The notes beneath the pieces are model-generated. The model saw nothing but the letters and a program-made list of their open reading frames with translations, made no database searches and was not told the origin of the DNA. This document shows, piece after piece, positions 24,601 through 35,558 of a stretch of DNA of 64,000 bases; position 1 is the first letter of the stretch; every line of letters begins with the position of its first letter. Origin of the DNA: Escarpia spicata (Eukaryota; Annelida; Polychaeta; Sabellida; Siboglinidae). The translations under genes were made by a program, and so were the position numbers. The DNA is taken from NCBI GenBank assembly GCA_963995525.1, contig OZ023211.1, positions 61,319,541 through 61,383,540 on the forward strand, written 5' to 3'.

Positions 24601-27377
24601 ACTTATTAATAAAGTTATTGTTAATGATATATATGACTTGTTAATGTATATTTATTATAATGTTTAATGTGGTGGTAAACATTGCATAAATTATATAACT
24701 GTCTTCATAATTATGGACATTCCAGCCTTTTATCGAAATGTAGTGGTCAGTCGTTAGCGTGCTAATATTAGCCAATATTAACTTATTAATTAAGTTACTG
24801 TTAATGTGAAATGACTGGTTAATGTACATTTATTACTATAATTAATGTGGTTTACTGCTTTTATAAATTATACAAATATCTTCATAATCATGGACATTAT
24901 GGCCTTTTACTGAAATGTGTCGGTTTGCCGAGGTTGCGCACTAATTAGCCAATATTGACTAATTAAATAAATTATTAAATTATTTGTTAATGTATATTTA
25001 TTACCATTATTAATGTGGTTATACACATTGCATATGTATAAATATCTTCATAGTCATGGACATTATGGCCTTTTACTGATATGTTTTGGTCTGTCGAGGT
25101 TGTGCGCTAATTACCCAATATTGACTAATTAATTAAATTATTATTATTTTTTAATGCATATTTATTACCATTATTAATGTGGTTATACACATTGCATAAT
25201 ATGTATGAAATCTTTATAATCTTGGACATTATGGCCTTTAATTGGAGCGTTTTGGTCTGTTGAGTTTTGCATGCTACATAACTAAAATTAACTAATTAAT
25301 TGCATTAATTTGGTTATAATTAGTACTAAAAATATTAAATATTATAAATTTATTACTCTTGTCAATGTGTTTGAAAACCCTGAAGACAGTATTTAAATAT
25401 CTGTATAAATAAAAAAGTTATTACATTTTAAAGCAAATATTTACCTATAGAAAACACAAAAATGAGTCCATTTTGCCATTGTAAGAGATACACAAAAATG
25501 ACACTGTTTTTCCGTCTTAAAATCGCAATATATTTTGATCTATTAAAGGTATCTTAATAAAATAAACAGTTATGTGATCCTTAACCTATTACCTTTAATT
25601 TAAGCCCATTCCCAATGTTCTAGCATGATATTTAATTTTTTGTTGAAGTGCCTACTTCAAGCTGACCTGATCCCCTATAATTATCAATGTATGGTTTGTT
25701 GGCTTGCTGTTTTAATTTAATTTTGTCATTGATACTGTTGGTCAGATGTAAATAATATGGCCAGCCACTAATAAAAAAGTACACTAGTACTAGCAGAGCC
25801 AGAGCCAAACTGAACTCGATCAACCCAAAAACAAAGAAACGGGTCAAACCAGGGCTAGGGAGGTCAGACCAATTTACCTCCCCTTCTGACAACATGGGAG
25901 ACAGGGGTCCCAGTTTAGTGGCCATAGTTTTTTGTCATGCATTCTACCTGTTGGTTTGTGAATTTTTTTATGTTGTAATAATGTCAATGTGTGTATCTGT
26001 GCTGAAAAAATATTTTTTGGCGGTGTTTATTAGCGGTAATGATTTTTTTACTCTCAGTGTCGTATTTTGGTTTTCTTGATTTACGCGTGCGGCCATCTTG
26101 GATCACGTTGACAGGCCCCACCTATCAAACTGATTTGCGAGATTATGTTAATGAGTACATCCATATTGAAATATGATGAAGAAAGAGGAAATTCAGAGGA
26201 AAATTAATCTGAAAATATTATTGTAATCCGTCGATAAAAAATTATAGTAATTATGGATTTTAAATGGCCTATGTTTGACGATGTTTTGTGAGTATTTAGT
26301 TAGTTGGTTTCAGCGGAAAGCATATGCCGAAGGGTAAAGAATTGTGTCAACGATAACGTGATTACAGTGATGGCTTACCAATTGATAGCACAAACATGCA
26401 CAACGTCCGTTTATGGAACCCCCGTCTAAAATGATATCGCCATTTTGCCTTCTTCCCTGTATGCGCGCAGTGCGTCATGGTATACAATGCACTCGTGACT
26501 CGGATAGCGATGTGATCGACAGCGGGTGACTTTGATTAATACTGCCAAGTACATATGCCTACACCTGAGTAATTCATTGCTGCCATGTTTAATGTAACTG
26601 ATTGATGTTTATATTAATATATTATTAGTTTATTTATTGGTATTACTTTAGTTTAATTATACAACTGTTGAGCTATTTAGCATATACATAATATTGTGTG
26701 TTGGTTACATTATTACAATTTATGATAATTTATGTTTCAATTCATTTATTGTATTATTATTTGTTTATACAATTTTGTATCGTTATAAATTATTTTGATG
26801 TAGGGCCTACTGTTTTTGTATTTGATATGTATGTACCAGTTTTTTATATATATATTAAGATTACAGAATAAGATTATATCTTTGTATTTGTCACTATATA
26901 GTATACATAAAATAATGTACATTAAGTAAACATTATGATTTATTGTATCTATTAATTATTATATAATCATAGACAAATAAGTATAATAGTACGCCCTATT
27001 GTTGATGACAACAATGGGTTTAACCACAGTATATTACAAGTTAATTGGTTTGGCAAACATAGTAGTTATGGGATTTGCCCAATGTAACAAGTGTTGTGTA
27101 TTGGGGGACTATTATTGGCATTTTGTGCCACAGTGTATTACGAGTTAATTGGCTTGTCAATCATAGCAGTCATTGGCTTTGCCCAATAAAACAAGTGTTG
27201 TGTAATGGGATACTAGTATTGTCAGTTTGTGGTTCTAATTCACAATCAACAAATCCTTTCATGTGGTTGTAAGTTCATACAGTTGTTTTAATGTTACGAA
27301 GATAGAACCACATTGATCATCTTTGCTCAGTTGCTGTCATGTTAATGATTTAATGCTATTGTAATACATGATGTGTG

Positions 27378-27409
<32 letters not shown>

Positions 27410-28210
27410 TGTGTGTGTTTACTTTTTTATGTGTGTATTTATTGTTACATGTAATTTTGTATTGGCCTTCTTTATAGATGGCAAAAGACTCAAGATGATA
27501 AAAAGTAATTTTCTTGTGATTTATGTACACAATCAGATCCGTCAGAAAACGTTTGGAAAAATTCATGAAATTTAGAACTTTGCAAAACTGTAGTTTTCTG
27601 TTGTACTTAGCTACATGAAATTAATAGCATTGTACTTCTTATAGTGACCACTATGTGGGAAAATATTTTTAACAAATTGTCCTTGTGATTTATATGCAAA
27701 ATCAAATCTAACGGAAAATTGTCGGAAAAAACATGAAATTAGAAACTTTACAAAACTGCAGTTTCTTTAATATTTCATTGATGTACATGAAACAAGCACC
27801 ATTGCACTTCTATTAGTGACTGTTATCAGGAAAAAATTATTAAAAAACAATTCTTGTGATTTATAAGCAAAATTAGATCTGTCAGAAAACCGTCAGAAAA
27901 TGTCATGAAATTTGAAACTTTACCAAGCTGTAGTTTTTTTAATATTTCACTTAGATACATGAAACAACTACCGTTGTACTTCTTATAGTGACTACTATCA
28001 GGGGAAAATGAGAAAACATTTTTTTTTACGAAACAAAATTTTGGTCCGACCACCCTACCAGGGCCCAGGCAGAACAGAACTAGTGTGCATTATCAACAAC
28101 TGACCTCCAAGTGCGAGATGAACTTGTTCTGGTTGAGTGTAGATGATACCGTGCGCTGAAAGGGCGAACGCAGTCACAAGAAAAAACGCCAGTGAAATGG
28201 GCGCTGCCAT
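15567..28210 (-). CDS. ACP7: Acid phosphatase type 7-like purple acid phosphatase, 12 coding exons
   Basis: Purple acid phosphatases hydrolyse phosphomonoesters with a two-metal centre, usually secreted or lysosomal. Exons (minus strand): 28210-28105, 22387-22193, 21587-21405, 20427-20402, 19717-19620, 19073-19008, 18495-18381, 17895-17779, 17187-17059, 16877-16803, 16345-16208, 15659-15567. They sum to 1,341 bases and every junction keeps frame with GT and AG borders, giving 446 residues (human ACP7 438). The start MAAPISLAFFLVTAFALSAHG looks like a signal peptide. All metal-ligand motifs are present: D134 in FGDMG, D163 and Y166 in GDFAYN, N198-H199 in GNHE, H282 in MCHRPMYCS, and H331/H333 in AHEHSYER. 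An N-terminal fibronectin-like region (TQPEQVHL, then MVATWVTD) precedes the catalytic domain. The first intron is 5.7 kb and carries a DNA transposon. No inactivating change seen. Confidence 0.95.
16208..16345 (-). CDS. ACP7: ACP7-like exon 11
   Basis: Encodes residues 371-416, GCHEGVDPFV through DYGYTRVTIKNNTHLFLEQV, the C-terminal strand region of the catalytic domain. Donor CAG|GTGAGAG. Confidence 0.93.
16803..16877 (-). CDS. ACP7: ACP7-like exon 10
   Basis: Encodes residues 346-370, VCNGTKSKNPYDNPGAPVNI and VTGSA. 75 bases, phase 0 at both ends. Confidence 0.92.
17059..17187 (-). CDS. ACP7: ACP7-like exon 9, carries the H-x-H metal motif
   Basis: Encodes residues 303-345 with MEELLYRYGVDLHVTAHEHS; H331 and H333 are the last metal ligands of the purple acid phosphatase signature. 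Confidence 0.94.
17779..17895 (-). CDS. ACP7: ACP7-like exon 8
   Basis: Encodes residues 264-302, EANKPENRAKRPWIISMCHR and following; H282 of the HRP motif is a metal ligand. The usual G before H in this family is C here. Donor GTGGGATG directly after ATG keeps frame with exon 9. Confidence 0.9.
17986..18003. repeat. Poly-C run
   Basis: 18 consecutive C in an intron of the ACP7-like gene; a G4-capable strand and a likely sequencing-error site. Confidence 0.95.
18381..18495 (-). CDS. ACP7: ACP7-like exon 7
   Basis: Encodes residues 225-263, FNIGPAHIVSFSSEYYYYTN and YGWKQIANQYKWVEDDLK. The first codon is split with exon 6 (AG|T, serine). Confidence 0.93.
19008..19073 (-). CDS. ACP7: ACP7-like exon 6
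   Basis: Encodes NFSNYMSRFTMPGGDGHGMF, continuing directly from the GNHE motif in exon 5. Confidence 0.92.
19620..19717 (-). CDS. ACP7: ACP7-like exon 5, carries GNHE
   Basis: Encodes DNAAVGDAFMNQVQSVAAYV then PYMTCVGNHENAY; N198 and H199 are metal and active-site residues. The tyrosine codon is split with exon 6. Confidence 0.94.
20402..20427 (-). CDS. ACP7: ACP7-like exon 4, a 26-bp micro-exon
   Basis: Encodes GDFAYNMDS with the glycine codon shared with exon 3. It carries D163 and Y166, two essential metal ligands, between TTTCTGCAG and GTGAGTGGG. Losing this exon would shift the frame and remove the active site. Confidence 0.93.
21405..21587 (-). CDS. ACP7: ACP7-like exon 3
   Basis: Encodes residues 101-162, including YHVGSPLGWSDLYTFKAIK and LALFGDMGNENAQS; D134 is the first metal ligand. 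Borders TTTGCTGCAG and GTGAGTGCAC. Confidence 0.94.
22193..22387 (-). CDS. ACP7: ACP7-like exon 2
   Basis: Encodes residues 36-100, DGPTEMVATWVTDSSTDVSI to MHRVKMTGLKPGSQY, the N-terminal fibronectin-like domain. Borders TTTGTTTCAG and GTAAGTG. Confidence 0.93.
23003..25654. mobile_element. DNA transposon with TAGGCACTTCAA ends, internally deleted copy
   Basis: The element starts TAGGCACTTCAA (23003-23014) and ends TTGAAGTGCCTA (25643-25654), a perfect 12-bp inverted repeat. The same 7-mer CTTCAAG lies on both sides (22996-23002 and 25655-25661), a clean target duplication. The first 190 bp match the left end of the element at 36,286, and about 23,205-25,390 matches about 39,480-41,755. The THAP-bearing middle of that longer copy is missing here, so this looks like an internally deleted derivative. 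It sits in intron 1 of the ACP7-like gene. A 7-bp duplication with a THAP relative suggests the P superfamily (usually 8 bp), not proven. Confidence 0.85.
24590..25300. repeat. About 170-bp tandem repeats inside the transposon
   Basis: Units begin with TAGCCAATATTTACTTATTA-like words at about 24,591, 24,769, 24,945, 25,107 and 25,273, and each includes a conserved 'CATGGACATTATGGCC'-type word and 'TTTATTACCATTATTAATG'. The same array occurs in the related element at 41,010-41,640. Confidence 0.8.
27020..27230. repeat. Two-copy tandem duplication (about 105 bp)
   Basis: ACAGTATATTACAAGTTAAT (about 27,026) recurs as ACAGTGTATTACGAGTTAAT (about 27,131), each followed by a related 'GCCCAAT(G/A)(T/A)AACAAGTGTTGTG' segment. 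Located in intron 1 of the ACP7-like gene. Confidence 0.7.
27374..27418. repeat. TGCG/TG microsatellite
   Basis: Run of GTGC and GTGT units in intron 1 of the ACP7-like gene. Confidence 0.9.
27500..28030. repeat. Three tandem copies of an about 170-bp repeat
   Basis: CTTGTGATTTAT begins at 27,513, 27,682 and 27,853 (spacings 169 and 171). Each copy continues with an 'AATCAGATC..CAGAAAA' segment, a 'CATGAAATT.GAAACTTT' segment and 'TACTTCTTATAGTGAC'. It ends close to the exon 1 donor of the ACP7-like gene. Confidence 0.85.
28105..28210 (-). CDS. ACP7: ACP7-like exon 1 with signal peptide
   Basis: ATG at 28,210-28,208. Encodes MAAPISLAFFLVTAFALSAH followed by GIIYTQPEQVHLALGG; the hydrophobic start is a probable signal peptide. 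The donor GTCAGTTG is weaker than the others but gives the correct phase with exon 2. Confidence 0.9.
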
Positions 28211-28600
28211 GTTTTCGTTGGACGGTCCGAGCAAACAACAATAATTCGCCTCAAAACAGGACTAGTCCAGTGCCAGTCCTCGTGACGCCCCTAACAATAT
28301 GCGTCGCTGAAACTGCACCTGCGATAACCGTGACCCAGGTAAGCGATGATTCGCCAAACGTCTACGTGTGACTCTGACTCATAGTGTTTATTTATTTATT
28401 TCGTTGCCGCGCACACAGCCGTTTCGGTACAGTGGTTAGTCCGCCAGAAATAGTTTTAATTAACCGACTCTCGCCTGGCTGCGTGACTTCGCCAGAACGA
28501 TAGCCAGGCTCTAAAAGGCGCTTCAATATGTTATCCGCTAGATGGCAACACTAGTATACTCATGAATTAAAGCGTCATCAATTTAAGAAGTTATATTTAA
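28211..28600 (-). promoter_or_regulatory. Presumed promoter region of the ACP7-like gene
   Basis: Immediately upstream of the start codon; GC-richer than the surroundings. A CTCF-like site CCGCTAGATGGCAAC lies at 28,537-28,551. No TATA box at a sensible distance. About 28,473-28,510 contains an inverted GCCTGGCT / AGCCAGGC pair. Confidence 0.4.
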
Positions 28601-28603
28601 TTC

Positions 28604-28690
28604 AATAGCTTTATTCCATACTCGACACCCCTTTCCCCAAGTTTCCTAAACAGTGTTCTATGATTTACCCTGTCAAAAGCCTTATATGTA
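28604..28690 (-). mobile_element. LINE reverse-transcriptase scrap
   Basis: Minus strand reads KAFDRVNHRTLFRKLGERGV then EYGIKLL, the region just after the first catalytic aspartate of LINE reverse transcriptases. Only about 29 codons survive. Confidence 0.8.
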
Positions 28691-29737
<1,047 letters not shown>

Positions 29738-29904
29738 ATCTTCATGCGTTGTAATTCACATACCCGCACGCACTCGCACGCACCCACGCGCGCACACAAT
29801 ACGTTTACATTGAATCAAAATAGACGAGATAACTGTTCGATCGTACTTCATTTACCTTATGACGCGAAATCTGTACACAGCATCTGATTCGACTTGACTT
29901 GACA

Positions 29905-30080
29905 GTGACCGTCACACCCCCTTGACTTTCTGCTTGGTGAATGCCAGATCGGTATGTGAAGGCAAGCTAGCAAGCCGGGATCTCGTCGAGGACAATTACC
30001 TAGACATACTCGCCATCACACCTGCTGGCTACCAACTGCGACATGTTCCGAGAACATACGGAATTGCAGCTAGGCCTAGG
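29905..30080 (+). pseudogene. LINE endonuclease domain, left half, interrupted by a 12.2-kb insertion
   Basis: Reads LTFCLVNARSV, then LVEDNYLDILAIT joined directly to PAGYQLRHVPR, the start of a LINE AP endonuclease with the ETWL segment deleted. The family sequence should continue with GGGV..YKSGF; that continuation is found on the same strand at 42,271, past the inserted block. Confidence 0.85.
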
Positions 30081-30948
30081 CCAGGGCCCGTATTCTCGAA
30101 CGAGTTTCTTAGACTTATCTTAGTCTTAGCCGGCTAAGTCTAAGACTTAGTCTTAGCACCATTTTTTTTTACAAAAAAATGACGTCAAAACAGCGTAAGT
30201 TACCATTTTTTCACAAGTGCTATTCGCAAAACATTTACGATACGAACATTCGCAATTATGGTGTATATTTTATTGTAAAGTTACGCCAACGCAAGAGGTC
30301 GCGTAACTTTTGCGGTACCGGTTTTCAGAAGAGTCGCTATCGACGAGTATCGTATCGGCGTCGCTGATTAATCCCATTATCATGATTTATGGCTGCAATT
30401 TTTACCAATAGCCCCGCATTCTGACGGACATTTAACCGTCATGGAGTTTTGCGAGTTCGTCGAGATGTACTTGTTAATCTAGACGACACTGAGGTATGTA
30501 CCAACGAGCAATTTGTCGATTTTTATCGTCTCCATTGTTAGCAATCGTAAGTGCCATCTTGCAAAGCGGCGTTCCAGTTGCAGGGCGTCCCAACAAATGT
30601 ACTGAAAACGTCAACAAACGGGATCGATTATTATTTGATTGGATGAATGATGTGTGCATGTGCGTTACGTGATAATTATATATTGCATGCTTAAACAATG
30701 TAAATTAAATTGATATTACACAATTTTACTTTATTTGTCCTTTGTCTATAACGAAGCCGTGGTCAGATAAATAGTTCGCTAAATATTGTAAAGACGTGTA
30801 GATTCACTTTTTAGAAGATTCCTAGGGACTAGTCTGTATTCGCTAGGGCGCCTAGGCTTGCCAAATGTAGTAACCATATCAAGAGATAACGAAGCCACAG
30901 GAAAAAAATAACAATTGTCTCTCGACCTCTCTCTTTATTTATATATAT

Positions 30949-30956
30949 ATGCGCGC

Positions 30957-30995
<39 letters not shown>

Positions 30996-31155
30996 TGTTT
31001 GTGTGTTTACATACACTAACGAATATTTAAGAAATAAGGTGCTTAGAATATACATTAAGTTCATTGCAAAACACACACACTCAAACACACACACTCAGAC
31101 ACACAGACCCAAACACACACGCACGTACGCACGCATGCACGCACGCACGCACAAA
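30949..31155. repeat. GCGT and CACA/ACGC microsatellites
   Basis: GCGT-type units at about 30,949-31,005 and CA/ACGC-type units at about 31,068-31,155, inside the Harbinger insertion. Confidence 0.85.
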
Positions 31156-31278
31156 TAGCGTATCCTGATAATGAATTATAATTTTTTTAGTGAGATTCTA
31201 CTTTTGACCAAATTTGCTGGAGTGATGTAACATAGTCCAGCAGCAACAGTCAATATAAATATTTAGTGTAACTGCAGA

Positions 31279-33143
31279 TTCTTCCAAGATATCGGATGGA
31301 CCGAGACACCATCTTCTACGTGGAGCAAATGATCGCCGGTGACATTGCTCGACAAACCAGACGGAGTCAGGCGCTGTCAACCTTGGACCAGCTGCTATTG
31401 GCCCTACGGTTCTATGGAGCAGCTAGGGTTGATGCAGCAAAGTTCTTGGTGACACCATTGGGGTGTCCGAATCCTCAGTATCAAGGACTGTGGCTGCAGT
31501 GACGGCTGCCTTAGTGGACAGGGCAGCCGAACATAATAAGCATGCCATCTACGGACTTAGAAATTGGTCAAGTGATGTATTGTTTGTCTTATAAATTGTT
31601 GGCTGTGCGTGCTGTGCAATGCTTGGCGAGCAGTCAAAATAAATTTACCGCAAGACAAATTCATCATTATTGCAGGTGTACGTGAATTGAAAAGGCTACC
31701 ACTAATCAATGTACAGGTGGTAATGAGTGACAGTGGCATTACATTAGATGTGGTTGCGAGGTGGCCTGGCTGCACGACCGATGCAAGAATCCTTGCCAAC
31801 AGCACACTGCACAACTACTTTGAGAGAGGACAGTTGAGAGGGATGCTGCTGGGTGATAGCGGTTACCACTGAAACGATGACTAATGACCCCGATAGGCAA
31901 TCCAAGCATATAACCGGTTAGTGCATAAACTAATAATTATTATATGTCTGTTTGTATCCATAATCAAGGGTAGATTTAGTTATGGATGTAAATAATATAT
32001 ATAACAAAAACATAAATATGTATAAACCTACAAACATACTTATATATACATTGTATACCTTTGGTATATTATATATCATAGATACGTGGCGACATAAATA
32101 TTGACACCATTTTCAGCAATGTTATGCTCATCATCAGTAAGGCACATGTTTTCTCTTTGTAGCATTTTGTATTATTAAATTTGATAAATACAGTCATTGA
32201 CTTTGCTAATTTACCCCTAAAACTACATCAACTCCACAGTATCAAGTTTTAACAAATGAACATATTACTACTATACAACAACCTAGCAGTTATACTTATC
32301 GAGTTACATATAAATTATGTTTGTTTATGTTTTCAAAGTAGTCACAAATACATATGCATAATTTACATTTTTAGATAATTTATTTATCCTAGTACTTTCA
32401 TTCTGTTGAAATTTAGTAAATTTCATTGTTAACAAGTTATGCAGACACAGAATATGAATGTCTAGTAATAATTCCAGATTTCATAAGAGGACACGAAATG
32501 CTGTAGAGAGGGGATTTGGGTCAGTGAAGAGAAGATTCACTTGCCTGCACAACGAGATGCGGCTACATGAAAATAAGGTATTAATTAATATCACCTGAAA
32601 TATGTAGCATTTCATAAATTTTTTCGTAAGTATTTAGATACATTATACAGTAGCATATTGTGTTTGTGGCACAACATCCCAAAGGATGGATTCGGCCAGT
32701 AGTGCTGTTTCTCTTTGGGCATGACCCTTTCATGGTTTTGATAGGAAATTACACTGGGTGACTGCTCAAAGTAGGGGCGAAAGTGTATTTTTTGTGTTTT
32801 TATTGTTGAATAACTAGTTTTACATGTAGTGAGCATTTACATTAATTATACTGTTTGTTGATAGTTGAATTACTGAAATGCTGCTTACGTTATCTGCTTA
32901 CACTATTATGTGATGATGTGTGATTGCAGTTTGTGTTGTAATTTATATAATGTGACTGTGTGCAGGTATGCCGAGTGTTTGTGGCGTGCTGTGTACTACA
33001 CAACATTACAAAGCGAAGGAATATGCCGCTTCGAATCAGAATATGACATTGCAGACAATCTTGTCACTGTTGATGTCGTTGCTGCAGCACTAAATGGAGT
33101 TGCATAGGCCGCCTGCCAACACATTGTGACAACTCATTTTTAA
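31279..33143 (+). pseudogene. PIF/Harbinger transposase (HARBI1-like), broken
   Basis: This family cuts and pastes DNA with a DDE nuclease. Four pieces appear in order. 31,279-31,560: RMDRDTIFYVEQMIAGDIAR, QTRRSQALSTLDQLLLALRF, then after a frameshift near 31,430 VLGDTIGVSESSVSRTVAAV. 31,670-31,872: INVQVVMSDSGITLDVVARW then PGCTTDARI and LLGDSGY, part of the DDE core. 32,470-32,578: RTRNAVERGFGSVKRRFTCL. 32,966-33,143: VCRVFVACCVLHN, then after a frame change YDIADNLVTVD and QHIVTTHF with stop. The segment carrying the first catalytic aspartate (usually IDGT) is missing, so the protein is dead. It ends 30 bp from the convergent Myb-like gene. Confidence 0.88.
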
Positions 33144-33912
33144 GGAATTACCTGGTACTCCTCGATCGCCATTTACTTTTTCATTTCATGTAACTGAGCA
33201 ATCAACAACTGCTTCGTCAGTTCTAAATCAATCTTTTCAGCATGTAAGTTGGTGTGGTGTTGTTGCAGAACCTGCAACTCCAACTTACACCTCTTGATCT
33301 CTAGAGCAAGCAGTTCCTCTCGCCCGTCAGTTGTCTGTCTGGAAACACACATTTGGAGGTTTCACAAAAATACATAAAGATGGCGCACAAACAGCCTACC
33401 ATATTGTAGTGGATGGTAGGAAAATTAGTTTTTTGGAAAACGATTTTGAAAAAGTATTGATGATATTTACAAACACTTACAGCCATTATTGTATTAATTG
33501 TGTTGTAACAAGTATCTATGAATAACTGTTACATAATAGTATAACTTACAACAACATATTTGTCACAACTGTATGGTTTAACCACTGCTGTCATGTGGCA
33601 TGTAATAGTTTCATTAGTTATCTTCGTTACATATTAACATCATTTATACAATATGTTGTATACATGTCACCAAACACAGCTAGGTCATGTAACGTACCTT
33701 TTATTCTCAGTGGTTTTCTGTGCTGGGGTGATAGATGGTTTACAGGCATTGGAAGCTGATGGTGTCGGTGTGTGCTGTCAATAGAAAACTGTTCATTATA
33801 CTTTGCATTTTTATTTCTTTCCACCATGTAAATTATTGATGTATACTTATTACCAATTATATAACATGATGTGTCATCACTGCGCAAGGTGGATGCATTG
33901 TAGTAATATGAT

Positions 33913-34242
33913 GTGTATTGTATATGTTGGCCACATCGCATTTCCAACGAGGCACTGTACCACCGTTGCCGATGCCGTCCCATCAGCGAAGCTATCATAA
34001 CTGCAAGATGGAGTCTATTCGGGCACGTGCTCCGTATGCCACCCGATGCACCCGCTCAGCGAGCGATCGACAATTATTTCGCCGTGGACAGGTGTCACGA
34101 CATACATGGGTCGACCGCGAACGACTCTGCCGACAGCGTTGAGCGCGGACCTGCGCTACTTTGCCGTGCCGATGTAGACGCTCTGCGCGCACTCGACCGT
34201 GAACAGTGGCGACAATTGGGGCTGGCCATTTCAAAATAAGAA
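33913..34242 (+). mobile_element. LINE (RTE-type) ORF2 C-terminal scrap
   Basis: Reads HRISNEALYHRCRCRPISEA, ARWSLFGHVLRMPPDAPAQR and a stop at about 34,240, the characteristic tail of RTE-like LINEs. It lies antisense in intron 2 of the Myb-like gene. Confidence 0.8.
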
Positions 34243-35427
34243 AGCATCATATGAATCCATGGAATTGACCTTTTTAAATTATTTATTTACATTTTTCTAA
34301 TTTTTTAGTGCAATATCTATTTACTTTTTAACGATTATTTTATATATATTGTTTATCATATGGACATTTTAATTATACATGTATCTATTCATTTAAATAT
34401 TTTAAATTATTTATATATCTATTTATTCCACTTCTACAAAGGAACTGTGATGGTACATTTCGTGCGGAATGGCACAAGCGAAACAAACGCGAACTACATC
34501 ACGTCTGCCACGCGAAAGTGCACATAATAATAATAATAAATAATAATTGTAGGTCTATTTAGGCCACCCTTAGGATTAAGTAGGATTACTAACAAAACTG
34601 AACATCAAAAGGCCTAATAAAATGTACAGTGTAATAGTATAATCAATAGTAAAATCGACAGCCTCTTTTGATATGTAAGATGCATCTGTAAAGTGTTTTA
34701 TTGTGGTAATTTAGTCAATATTGTCTCATACTTTGCATACAAACATTACGTACATTTACTTTATTTATTCGTCAGTACATTTGCCCAGGAGTTACAACAC
34801 GTAAAAAGAATACTTACTGGTGTCAACACTAGCAGCAGGGATGCCGCTGATAATTGCGTTACCGATCGCCACAATTTCCTCTACCTTCTCCTCCATTTTT
34901 GTTAGTGGCGTTGGTGGAGGTCCTTCTCCTACATTTATAACAAGCCATTAAATTTTTTTTTTCTTCAAAAAGTCTTTGACAAAGGAATGGCTAATTATTA
35001 CTTACCAAATTGCAATGCGACTTATTACATAACAGGAGAAACTATACTTTGCTGGTCATTATTAACAGTAACTTGTGTTACTGCAACATATGAGGCTGAA
35101 ACATGTATTACAATAATTTGTTACAAATAAATCATTATAGCTATGCATATGGACGCACATAGGGCCACACACACATGCATGCATACATATACAGTTATAC
35201 ACTCGTTATTTTATACTTTAAAATAATTTATTAGTGTAAGATTAGAAATCGTTGTCCAAAACTTGCAGTGGTAAGTACTTTTAGACACTTTCAATTTCAA
35301 ATCATGATACAAATCAGACATATTTTTATGTATGATAAGAAGTCCGTCCACAAGGTACTTATGTTTGTTTACTTGGTCTTACCTGTCTTCTTCATTTCGT
35401 TACGGTGCCTGTTTATGGCGATTAGGG

Positions 35428-35558
35428 TGTGGTTGTTGTGGTTGTTGTGGTTGTTGTGGTTGTTGTGGTTGTTGTGGTTGTTGTGGTTGTTGTGGTTGTT
35501 GCGGTTGTTGCGGTTGTTGCGGTTGTTGCGGTTGTTGCGGTTGTTGCGGTTGCTGTGG
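35428..35558. repeat. 9-bp microsatellite inside the Myb-like coding exon
   Basis: About 14 units of GTGGTTGTT, changing to GCGGTTGTT at the right-hand end. Read on the minus strand in the gene's frame it gives Asn-Asn-His and Asn-Asn-Arg units. Confidence 0.95.
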
